A stretch of 5,441 nt of DNA, taken from Caldisericia bacterium (lineage in GTDB: Bacteria > Caldisericota > Caldisericia > B22-G15). Below are positions 1-5,386 of the stretch, one piece after another. Location of the stretch: contig JAGGSY010000141.1 in assembly GCA_021158845.1 (NCBI GenBank), positions 1-5,441 of the forward strand, given 5' to 3'. Both the position numbers and the translations under genes were made by a program. Each line of letters starts with the position of its first letter. Within the stretch, counting starts at the first letter, position 1. Under the pieces are notes generated by a model. That model saw nothing but the letters and a program-made list of their open reading frames with translations. It was not told the DNA's origin and made no database searches.

Positions 1-13
1 ATTATAACTTAAT

Positions 14-697
14 TTACAATTTGAAAGCGATGATTCTTGCAGGACTACCTGAACCACCTTTGATTTTCAACGAGCCCAAGAATATGTAGAAACCTCTTTC
101 GGGAAGTTCATGGAGGTTTTTTAAATTCTCAATGTGTATGCAACCATTTTCAAATAAGATTCTGTTTGATTCAAAATCTTTACTCATCCCTCCGTCAATA
201 CCGTGAGTATCTATCCCTATTATTTTAACTCCTTTCTTAATAAGAAAACTTACCACTTCAGGTTTCACTCCGGGAAAGTGCATAACTCCATCTTTGTCAA
301 TTCCAAGGTAATCTTTTGTTTTCCAATATTTATCCCAGCCTGTCCTTACAAGAACGCATTTTTCTCTTATCTCTCCATAAATTTTTTCCCACATTTCTAT
401 ATCACAGATGTTTAATAGATAGTTTCTGTTCAAAGAAGCTTTCTTACTTATATCTATTACAATTGATTCTACAATTAAAAGATCAAGTGGAATCATTGAT
501 GCATCAAAGCCATCCTTTATAAAATGTAGTGGTGTTCCAATGTGTGTTCCTGTATGCTCCCCTATATGTATGTAATTTAAGTTAAAGCCATCTCTTTCTA
601 TACTTTTTACCCTCTCAATTTTAATATGTGGGTCTTTTGGAAATATTGGAGTATCTTCATCTATTGTATGGGTTAAATCAACTATTTTAAATGTCAT
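14..697 (-). CDS. Cyclase family protein (kynurenine formamidase-like fold), atypical metal site
   Basis: The 227-aa product has the usual length and layout of the cyclase family (KynB, isatin hydrolase and relatives), metal-dependent hydrolases or cyclases. It opens with a VDLTHTI strand (residues 6-12), then the signature HTGTHIGTPLHF at 48-59, then GIDTHGIDGG at 161-170, and ends with the GGSGSPARIIA motif (214-224). In the classical signature, HxGTHxDxPxH, the Asp is a metal ligand; here it is Gly54. The His normally 12 residues before the Glu of the IENL segment is Asn178 (Glu190 is kept). H48, H52 and H58 remain. This may be a subfamily with a one-metal or different site, so no substrate is assigned. 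The ATG lies inside the 3' end of the upstream ATPase gene (11-nt overlap), with only a weak, distant AGG as SD, suggesting translational coupling. There is no signal peptide, so it is presumably cytoplasmic. Family call firm, reaction unknown. Confidence 0.9.
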   Translation of the reverse strand: MTFKIVDLTHTIDEDTPIFPKDPHIKIERVKSIERDGFNLNYIHIGEHTGTHIGTPLHFIKDGFDASMIPLDLLIVESIVIDISKKASLNRNYLLNICDIEMWEKIYGEIREKCVLVRTGWDKYWKTKDYLGIDKDGVMHFPGVKPEVVSFLIKKGVKIIGIDTHGIDGGMSKDFESNRILFENGCIHIENLKNLHELPERGFYIFLGSLKIKGGSGSPARIIAFKL

Positions 698-2204
698 CTG
701 AAAGGGAATACCTTTGATAACTTATTGCTTCAAGTAAGTGTGAAGTATTTACCTTCTCCTCTCCTTCAAGGTCTGCAATTGTCCTTGAAAGTTTTACTAT
801 TTTATCCATACTTCTTAAAGTAAGTTTCAATGATTTCAATGCATTCTTGAGTGTCCTTTCAGCCTCTTCAGTGAGAGGGATATACTTTTTAATAAGTTTT
901 GGAGTTAGCCTTCCATTGAATTTAATTCTTTCTTTGGCATACCTTTCCTTTTGAATTTCCCATACTCTTTTAACCCTTTCCCTTATCTTTTCTGAACTCT
1001 CTGCCTCTTTTTTCTCAAAGATCTCTGTATCTGTAAGCCTTGGCACCTTTAATTTTATATCAAACCTATCCCATAAAGGACCTGATACTTTTCTTCTGTA
1101 TCTCTTTATCTCTCCTATTGAACATGTGCATGTTTTCTCTGGGTCTCCATAGTAACCGCAGGGACATGGATTCATCGCTGCCACAAGTAAAAAATCTGAT
1201 GGAAATTCAAGGCTTGTTCTTACCCTTGATATTGTTATGTATCCATCTTCAAGTGGCTGTCTTAAAACCTCAAGGACATCCCTTCTAAATTCAGGAAGTT
1301 CATCAAGAAATAAAATTCCTTTGTGAGCAAGACTTATCTCTCCAGGTTTTGGAATTGTTCCACCACCCACAAGTCCTGCATAGGATATGGTGTGATGTGG
1401 TGCACGAAAAGGTCTTGTCTTTATAATATCCTCCCCATCCTTAAGTAATCCAGCAATGGAGTATATTTTTGTTATCTCCACAGCATCATCATAGTCAAGT
1501 GGTGGCATAATCGTAGGCATCCTTCTTGAAAGCATTGTCTTTCCTGAACCAGGAGAACCAACCATTATTATGTGGTGTTTCCCAGCTGCAGCAATCTCCA
1601 TTGCCCTTTTTAGAAATTTATGTCCCTTCACATCTGAGAAGTCTAAATCAAACTCTTTATCTGTAAATTCTATATCTTTGTTTACCACAGGCTCTCTTTT
1701 CTCCTCTCCCCTTAGAAACAGGACAACTTCAGTTAGGTTTTTAAAATGATACAACCTTGTCTCCTTTGAAAGGGAGCACTCTACAAGGTTTCCTTCTGGA
1801 ATTACAAAATTTTTCCCCTTTAAGAAGAGAGATAGAGGAAGCCCACCACTTATCCTTCTCAATTCTCCCTCAAGGGAAAGTTCACCCACAAAGTAATAAT
1901 CTATTAAACCTTCCTTTGGAATTTGGTCTGATGCGGCAAGAATTCCTATTGCTATAGGCAGGTCAAAGAGTGTACCTTCCTTTTTTATCTCACCAGGAGC
2001 AAGATTAACTGTTATCCTTCTTACAGGAAGATCAAAACCAGAATTTTTTATAGCTGCCCTTACCCTCTCTTTTGCTTCCTGAACGGAAGTGTCAGGAAGA
2101 CCAACAATTGTGAAAGATGGAAGACCTGACGAGATGTCCACTTCTACAGTAATCTCATACACCCTCAACCCCAAATGTGTCACTGCCTTTACCTTCGCAT
2201 ACAT
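687..2204 (-). CDS. comM: YifB/ComM family Mg-chelatase-like AAA+ ATPase
   Basis: The 505-aa product is full length for YifB/ComM. In Gram-negative bacteria ComM is a hexameric helicase promoting branch migration during natural transformation; elsewhere the role is less clear. The N-terminal ChlI/S5-like domain (about 10-130) carries VDISSGLPSFTIVGLP and NLAPGEIKKEG. The AAA+ core has Walker A GSPGSGKT (216-223), FRAPHHT (266-272), Walker B ILFLDE (297-302) and NPCPCGYYGDP (345-355), with a Cys set CPC...CTC at 347-361. An arginine-rich RYRRKVSGPLWDRFD segment (368-382) and the C-terminal domain with SRTIADLEG (473-481) follow. All ATPase residues are present, so it should be active. I chose ATG at 2204 because MYAKV is where family members usually begin; an in-frame TTG at 2222 adds six residues but has no better SD. 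It is the first gene of a two-gene minus-strand unit. The symbol rests on family membership; competence was not shown. Confidence 0.96.
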   Translation of the reverse strand: MYAKVKAVTHLGLRVYEITVEVDISSGLPSFTIVGLPDTSVQEAKERVRAAIKNSGFDLPVRRITVNLAPGEIKKEGTLFDLPIAIGILAASDQIPKEGLIDYYFVGELSLEGELRRISGGLPLSLFLKGKNFVIPEGNLVECSLSKETRLYHFKNLTEVVLFLRGEEKREPVVNKDIEFTDKEFDLDFSDVKGHKFLKRAMEIAAAGKHHIIMVGSPGSGKTMLSRRMPTIMPPLDYDDAVEITKIYSIAGLLKDGEDIIKTRPFRAPHHTISYAGLVGGGTIPKPGEISLAHKGILFLDELPEFRRDVLEVLRQPLEDGYITISRVRTSLEFPSDFLLVAAMNPCPCGYYGDPEKTCTCSIGEIKRYRRKVSGPLWDRFDIKLKVPRLTDTEIFEKKEAESSEKIRERVKRVWEIQKERYAKERIKFNGRLTPKLIKKYIPLTEEAERTLKNALKSLKLTLRSMDKIVKLSRTIADLEGEEKVNTSHLLEAISYQRYSLSDDI

Positions 2205-2225
2205 ACCTAAAAGATAAAACAAATC

Positions 2226-2250
2226 TTGTCAAATTTCAATTACTTGACAA
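2226..2250. repeat. Inverted repeat TTGTCAA-N11-TTGACAA between divergent genes
   Basis: Two perfect 7-bp arms, 2226-2232 and 2244-2250, are separated by 11 bp, so the centres lie 18 bp apart. The right arm contains the -35 hexamer of the plus-strand operon, and the left arm reads TTGACAA on the minus strand. It could be a dimeric operator or simply two back-to-back -35-like hexamers. The minus-strand hexamer is too close to the comM start for a normal promoter: a 17-bp spacer would put its -10 at about 2209-2204, over the start codon. Confidence 0.5.
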
Positions 2251-2271
2251 AATTAAAATCTGTTTTAATAT
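2244..2271 (+). promoter_or_regulatory. Sigma70-type promoter for the DUF2089-DUF4097-MFS operon
   Basis: A consensus -35 TTGACA (2244-2249) is followed after 16 bp by TAATAT (2266-2271), four of six matches to TATAAT. An alternative -10, TATTAT (2269-2274, five of six), needs a 19-bp spacer. The same TTGACA-16-TAATAT geometry recurs before the tRNA cluster at 4809-4836, which supports this reading. Transcription would start near 2278, about 30 nt before the DUF2089 ATG. Confidence 0.65.
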
Positions 2272-2299
2272 TATTAAAGTAATGTTTAATATTTTTAAA
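2264..2299. promoter_or_regulatory. Two tandem 15-bp palindromes, candidate operator
   Basis: Positions 2264-2278 form a perfect palindrome, TTTAATA-T-TATTAAA. Positions 2285-2299 repeat it with one change, TTTAATA-T-TTTTAAA (14 of 15 identical). The copies start 21 bp apart, about two helical turns, so a bound regulator would meet both on one DNA face. The first covers the -10 region; the second ends at the SD of the first gene. This is the expected place for an autoregulatory operator, possibly of the DUF2089 protein. AT-rich DNA yields such palindromes by chance, so this is a candidate only. Confidence 0.4.
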
Positions 2300-2304
2300 G
2301 GAGG
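2297..2304 (+). promoter_or_regulatory. Strong Shine-Dalgarno site of the DUF2089 gene
   Basis: AAAGGAGG lies six bases before the ATG at 2311 and fixes that start. Its first three bases are also the end of the second 15-bp palindrome. Confidence 0.85.
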
Positions 2305-2310
2305 CTAAAA

Positions 2311-2682
2311 ATGAAACTTCCATCAAAGTGTCCTTCCTGTGGAGAGATGCTTGAGATAACTGAACTTAGATGTCCTAAATGTGGAACTGTGGTCAGGGGA
2401 CATTATAAATTAAATAAATTTCTTACCCTCTCTCCTGAAGAGGAGAAATTTCTTTTTACTTTCCTTATCTCAAGAGGAAACCTTAAAGAGGTTCAGGAAA
2501 GACTTGGTATTTCTTATCCAACGGCAAAGGCAAGACTTGAAGAACTCCTTGTATCCCTTGGTTTGTATAAGGAAAAAGCAAAAAACCCATTGATAAAAGA
2601 GATTTTAGAGAGACTGGAAAGAGGGGAAATAACCTCAAAGGAAGCAATAAAACTAATAAAGGAGGTAAAGAAAAATGGATGA
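2311..2682 (+). CDS. DUF2089 family protein: zinc ribbon plus HTH, probable regulator
   Basis: The 123-aa product matches the DUF2089 pattern. A zinc ribbon is formed by C7-x2-C10 and C21-x2-C24. GTVVRGHYKL follows, then a helix-turn-helix-like stretch at about 54-82 (SRGNLKEVQERLGISYPTAK is its core). The C-terminal part (about 93-120; ILERLERGEITSKEAIKLIK) is a short helix-turn-helix hairpin like the SHOCT-like domain of this family. It is probably a cytoplasmic DNA-binding transcription regulator; no ligand is known to me. It is the first gene of a three-gene operon: its stop overlaps the next start by 8 nt (ATGGATGA), so the two are probably translated together. Palindromes at its promoter suggest autoregulation (inference). 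Start choice is firm because of the AAAGGAGG site. Family call strong; function inferred from domains only. Confidence 0.9.
   Translation: MKLPSKCPSCGEMLEITELRCPKCGTVVRGHYKLNKFLTLSPEEEKFLFTFLISRGNLKEVQERLGISYPTAKARLEELLVSLGLYKEKAKNPLIKEILERLERGEITSKEAIKLIKEVKKNG
2658..2665 (+). promoter_or_regulatory. Internal Shine-Dalgarno site for the DUF4097 gene
   Basis: AAAGGAGG (followed by TAAAG) lies inside the last codons of the DUF2089 gene, nine bases before the ATG at 2675. It supports this start and independent high-level initiation of the second gene despite the 8-nt overlap. Confidence 0.75.
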
Positions 2683-3610
2683 GGAGATTTTAAGAAAACT
2701 TGATGAGTTGGTTAAGATGGGAAAACTTACAGAGGAAGAGAAGGAGGAAATATTAAAGGAAATTTTGGATGAGGAAAGTGATAAATCTTCAATGGAGACA
2801 TTTAAGGGGAATTATAAGAGAGTCTCCATCAACATTGAGAGTCAGGATGTGGAAATAGAAGGAAGTGATATAGATAATATTCAAATAGAGGAAGGAATGG
2901 ACACAGTTAACATAGAGGAGAAAGACGATGAATTGAAGATCATGAGTAAATTGAAGGTAAGACTCCTTCCTCATTTCAATTTCAATAAGTTTATATCCAC
3001 CATACCAACTTTAAAGATTAAAGTACCCAAGGAGATAGATATTAATATACATACAATTTCCGGGGATGTCAAAGTTAAGGGAATAAAAGGTAAACTCTCG
3101 CTCAAAAGCTTAAGTGGAGACACAAAAATTGAAGAATTTGAAGGAGATATTAAATTTGATTCTACAAGTGGAGACCTTGAACTTATCAAGGTAAAGGGGG
3201 ATGCAGATTTTCATTTAAAATCTGGAGATGTAAATATAAGAGAGTGCAAAATTAAAGGAACTCTAAAAACTTATTCAGGTGATGTTCGTATAGAGAAAAG
3301 CTTAATTAAAGGTCTCAACTTCAACATCTTTAGTGGAGATATCAGAGCGAGAGACATTCTAATTGAGGGAGACATAACAGGGAAAACTTACCATGGAGAT
3401 ATGGATCTTTCTATAAATTCTGATAATCTCTCAATCTCTCTCAAGACAAAAAGAGGTGATGTCAAAATTTTAAAAGATGGTGTAAGAGAGAAGATATCTA
3501 ATAAGGAAGTTGTAATAGGTGAAGGTAAGAATAAAATTAACCTTGTAAGTTTAAGCGGAGATATAAAGATTTTTGTAAAGAGTCATGAACAAAACTATAT
3601 TAAAAAATAG
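2675..3610 (+). CDS. SHOCT-like plus DUF4097 beta-solenoid protein (YvlB/LiaX-like)
   Basis: The 311-aa product starts with a SHOCT-like helical hairpin (about 3-32; ILRKLDELVKMGKLTEEEKE), then an acidic linker, then a DUF4097 beta-strand repeat region from about 48 to 302. SGD-type turns occur at residues 129, 147, 165, 183, 201 and 220, then HGD at 240, RGD at 260 and SGD at 294. Spacing is exactly 18 residues at first, then 19-20. A second series of G turns (139, 157, 175, 195, 213, 232) falls midway, so the strands likely stack as a solenoid. There is no signal peptide or membrane segment, so it looks cytoplasmic. The same architecture is known in Bacillus YvlB and in LiaX of enterococci, which is linked to cell-envelope antibiotic response; that role here is inference. 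It overlaps DUF2089 by 8 nt and the MFS gene by 26 nt, so all three are likely made together. Confidence 0.9.
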   Translation: MDEEILRKLDELVKMGKLTEEEKEEILKEILDEESDKSSMETFKGNYKRVSINIESQDVEIEGSDIDNIQIEEGMDTVNIEEKDDELKIMSKLKVRLLPHFNFNKFISTIPTLKIKVPKEIDINIHTISGDVKVKGIKGKLSLKSLSGDTKIEEFEGDIKFDSTSGDLELIKVKGDADFHLKSGDVNIRECKIKGTLKTYSGDVRIEKSLIKGLNFNIFSGDIRARDILIEGDITGKTYHGDMDLSINSDNLSISLKTKRGDVKILKDGVREKISNKEVVIGEGKNKINLVSLSGDIKIFVKSHEQNYIKK

Positions 3611-4790
3611 AAACTTTATTCTTCTGTTTGTAGGGCAGGGCATATCTTACCTTGGAGATGCCGTTTTTGAGACAGCTCTTATGTGGTATCTACTCCAAAT
3701 AACCGGCTCATCACTTCTTATGGGAAGCGTAATGATATTTTTTATGGTCCCAAATCTTGTAACCAAAATATTTTCTGGAGTTTTGATAGATAGAGTTAGT
3801 AGAAGAAAAATTATGTTTCTCTCTAACCTCCTCAGTGGATTCTTGCTTTTTATAGGTGCTATCCTCTTTATTCTGGGATTACTTACAATTCCTGTAATCT
3901 TTTTTATGTCAGCTCTTCTTGGTTTTATCTCTGCCTTCTTTGAGCCATCTCAGTCTTCCATAATCCCGTCTATCCTGACAAAGGATCAGCTTATAAAAGG
4001 AAACTCACTACTACAACTTGTTTTTAGACTTTCCTATCTCGTTGGACCTGCCATATCTGGTCTTATCATGGCAAAACTTGGAATACTCTCTTTAATCATC
4101 TTTGATGCCATTTCATTTTTTATAGGAGCTTTCTGTATCTATTTAATAAGATTGGAGGAAAAGGCTAACTTACAAGTCAAGAGATTAAATCTTAAGATCT
4201 GGTTTCAGGAGTTTAAGGAGGGAATAAGTTTTATTATAAAAACCAAGGTAATTCTGTATCTTATAATTGCTCTGGCATGGATAAACTTTTTCTTCTCTCC
4301 TGTGGGAATACTTCTTGCCCCCTATGTTAAGAAAATTCTTGGAAAGAGTGTAATGGATTTCGGATTTTTAAATTCTGCTGTTTCTGTTGGTACTCTAATA
4401 GGTTTTACTTACCTATCCATTGCAAGAGTCAAAAGAAAAGGGTTTTACATTCTTATAGGATTTTTAGGAGCAGGAGTTTCTATTTTTCTTCTTGGTTTAT
4501 CCAAAGACATGATTATGATTTATGGATCAATAATTATGGCGGGATTGTTTGTTGCCTTTGTGAGTAGTCCTATTATCTCTCTTATGCAGGAACTTACAGA
4601 GGAAAGAATGAGAGGAAGACTCTTTTCCACCATGTCCATTGTTACAGGAAGTCTTGCTCCCCTTTCAATTGGAATTTTCACCTCTATCGCAGATAAAATA
4701 CCTGTTGATAAACTTTTCTCTTTTCTTGGTTTAATGGTGACATTGATATCCATTTCATTGTTTTTTGTTAAGGAGATTAGAAGAGCTTAA
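3585..4790 (+). CDS. MFS exporter, DHA3 (MefA-like) drug:H+ antiporter type
   Basis: The 401-aa product has 12 predicted membrane helices, roughly 11-33, 45-67, 77-98, 101-123, 141-163, 167-189, 222-244, 257-279, 285-305, 309-330, 345-368 and 375-396. The cytoplasmic central loop is at 190-220. MFS motif A appears as GVLIDRVSRRK (65-75) after helix 2. NRNFILLFVGQGISYLGDAV at the start, with acidic D25 and E29 in helix 1, and ERMRGRLFS (340-348) before helix 11 are typical of the DHA3/MefA-like group that exports macrolides and other hydrophobic compounds. The substrate cannot be read from sequence. The start overlaps the DUF4097 gene by 26 nt and has only a weak AAAGAG SD, so expression is probably coupled to that gene. 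No hairpin terminator is visible between its stop and the tRNA promoters, only 18 bp away, so read-through into the tRNA-tuf unit is possible. Confidence 0.94.
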   Translation: MNKTILKNRNFILLFVGQGISYLGDAVFETALMWYLLQITGSSLLMGSVMIFFMVPNLVTKIFSGVLIDRVSRRKIMFLSNLLSGFLLFIGAILFILGLLTIPVIFFMSALLGFISAFFEPSQSSIIPSILTKDQLIKGNSLLQLVFRLSYLVGPAISGLIMAKLGILSLIIFDAISFFIGAFCIYLIRLEEKANLQVKRLNLKIWFQEFKEGISFIIKTKVILYLIIALAWINFFFSPVGILLAPYVKKILGKSVMDFGFLNSAVSVGTLIGFTYLSIARVKRKGFYILIGFLGAGVSIFLLGLSKDMIMIYGSIIMAGLFVAFVSSPIISLMQELTEERMRGRLFSTMSIVTGSLAPLSIGIFTSIADKIPVDKLFSFLGLMVTLISISLFFVKEIRRA

Positions 4791-4808
4791 AATGTATTGT
4801 TTAATCTA

Positions 4809-4836
4809 TTGACAAAAACAAAAAATAGTGTAATAT
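4809..4836 (+). promoter_or_regulatory. tRNA-tuf operon promoter P1
   Basis: TTGACA (4809-4814), 16-bp A-rich spacer, TAATAT (4831-4836). Hexamers and spacer length are identical to those of the promoter at 2244. The start point would be near 4843, giving a leader of about 46 nt before the first tRNA. Confidence 0.65.
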
Positions 4837-4848
4837 ATCCTATGCTCC

Positions 4849-4876
4849 TTGACAAATAGTTTAGATTTAATATAAT
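4849..4876 (+). promoter_or_regulatory. tRNA-tuf operon promoter P2, perfect consensus
   Basis: TTGACA (4849-4854) and TATAAT (4871-4876) both match consensus exactly, with a 16-bp spacer. The start would be near 4883, only a few bases before the first tRNA. Its -35 is exactly 40 bp after that of P1. Tandem strong promoters suit a stable-RNA and EF-Tu operon; no GC-rich discriminator follows the -10. Confidence 0.88.
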
Positions 4877-4888
4877 TCTTATTGGATT

Positions 4889-4963
4889 GCCGGCGTAGCT
4901 CAGTGGTAGAGCAGCTGATTTGTAATCAGCGGGTCGGGGGTTCAAATCCCTCCGCCGGCTCCA
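4889..4963 (+). tRNA. tRNA-Thr (anticodon TGT)
   Basis: 75 nt with encoded CCA. The acceptor GCCGGCG pairs fully with CGCCGGC (4953-4959). The anticodon stem GCTGA/TCAGC flanks loop TTTGTAA with anticodon TGT at 4921-4923, reading ACA. The T arm GGGGG-TTCAAAT-CCCTC has one G-U pair, and the discriminator is T. First of five tandem tRNA genes; only five bases separate it from the next. Confidence 0.98.
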
Positions 4964-4968
4964 TTTGT

Positions 4969-5054
4969 GGAGAGGTAGCGAAGTGGTCAAACGCAGCAGA
5001 CTGTAAATCTGCCGGCGAATGCCTTCGGAGGTTCGAATCCTCCCCTCTCCACCA
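4969..5054 (+). tRNA. tRNA-Tyr (anticodon GTA)
   Basis: 86 nt with encoded CCA and a long variable arm (class II; GGC-GAAT-GCC hairpin at 5014-5023), as expected for bacterial tRNA-Tyr. The acceptor GGAGAGG pairs with CCTCTCC. Anticodon stem GCAGA/TCTGC, anticodon GTA at 5003-5005, T arm GGAGG-TTCGAAT-CCTCC, discriminator A. One base separates it from tRNA-Gly. Confidence 0.98.
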
Positions 5055-5055
5055 T

Positions 5056-5131
5056 GCGGGAGTAGCTCAGTTGGTAGAGCATCAGCCTTCCAAGCTGAGT
5101 GCCGCGGGTTCGAGTCCCGTCTCCCGCTCCA
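5056..5131 (+). tRNA. tRNA-Gly (anticodon TCC)
   Basis: 76 nt with encoded CCA. The acceptor GCGGGAG pairs with CTCCCGC. Anticodon stem TCAGC/GCTGA, loop CTTCCAA, anticodon TCC at 5089-5091. T arm GCGGG-TTCGAGT-CCCGT with one G-U pair; discriminator T, as usual for bacterial tRNA-Gly. Confidence 0.98.
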
Positions 5132-5139
5132 TACATCGT

Positions 5140-5214
<75 letters not shown>

Positions 5215-5215
5215 T

Positions 5216-5291
5216 GCCCATGTAGCTCAGGAGGTAGAGCGTGTCCTTGGTAAGGACAAGGTCAGCGGTTCGAGTCCGCTCATGGGCTCCA
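5216..5291 (+). tRNA. tRNA-Thr (anticodon GGT)
   Basis: 76 nt with encoded CCA. The acceptor GCCCATG pairs with CATGGGC. Anticodon stem TGTCC/GGACA, loop TTGGTAA, anticodon GGT at 5249-5251, reading ACC/ACT. T arm AGCGG-TTCGAGT-CCGCT is fully paired. It is the last tRNA before tuf; with the TGT tRNA the cluster covers Thr codons except ACG reading by CGT. Confidence 0.98.
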
Positions 5292-5333
5292 TAGATGGAA
5301 ATTTTTCCCTGAGATATAGTCTATAGAATAAAT

Positions 5334-5345
5334 GAAAGGAGGTGA
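5334..5345 (+). promoter_or_regulatory. Extended Shine-Dalgarno sequence in the tuf leader, no normal start nearby
   Basis: GAAAGGAGGTGA matches 12 bases of the usual anti-SD tail of bacterial 16S rRNA. It lies 41 bases before the tuf ATG, much too far for direct use. At normal distance the only start-like triplet is CTG at 5349, which would encode a nine-codon peptide ending at TAA 5376-5378. The 28-nt hairpin that follows would shorten the path to the tuf ATG if folded. Confidence 0.6.
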
Positions 5346-5347
5346 AG

Positions 5348-5375
5348 TCTGGCTCTTTTTCTTTTTAGAGCCAGA
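5348..5375 (+). promoter_or_regulatory. Perfect 9-bp stem-loop in the tuf leader
   Basis: TCTGGCTCT (5348-5356) pairs perfectly with AGAGCCAGA (5367-5375) around the ten-base loop TTTTCTTTTT; a G-U pair can extend it outward. It lies between two SD sequences and just before the tuf start. It is not followed by a T run, so it is not a standard intrinsic terminator. A role in ribosome loading, mRNA stability or autoregulation of tuf is possible but not shown. Confidence 0.7.
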
Positions 5376-5376
5376 T

Positions 5377-5384
5377 AAAGGAAG
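5377..5384 (+). promoter_or_regulatory. Proximal Shine-Dalgarno site of tuf
   Basis: AAAGGAAG lies two bases before the ATG at 5387, with the core AAGGA four bases away. It supports this start and directly follows the hairpin. Confidence 0.7.
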
Positions 5385-5386
5385 AA

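Noticed and set aside
203..1957. Plus-strand frames opposite the cyclase and comM genes
   Set aside because: They lie antisense to well-conserved genes and show no family resemblance.
2205..2222. TTG start of the comM gene at 2222
   Set aside because: It adds six residues (MFYLLG) not typical of the family, and has no clear SD; ATG at 2204 is preferred, though its SD is also weak.
2204..2232. Minus-strand TTGACA (2232-2227) as the comM promoter
   Set aside because: A normal spacer puts the -10 on the comM start codon, and no convincing -10 hexamer is there.
5297..5325. Short palindromes GGAAATTTTTCC and TATAGTCTATA after the last tRNA
   Set aside because: The stems are only five base pairs; too short to call a terminator or operator.
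5348..5375. Hairpin before tuf as an intrinsic terminator
   Set aside because: No T run follows the stem; the T's are in the loop, and the essential tuf gene lies directly downstream.
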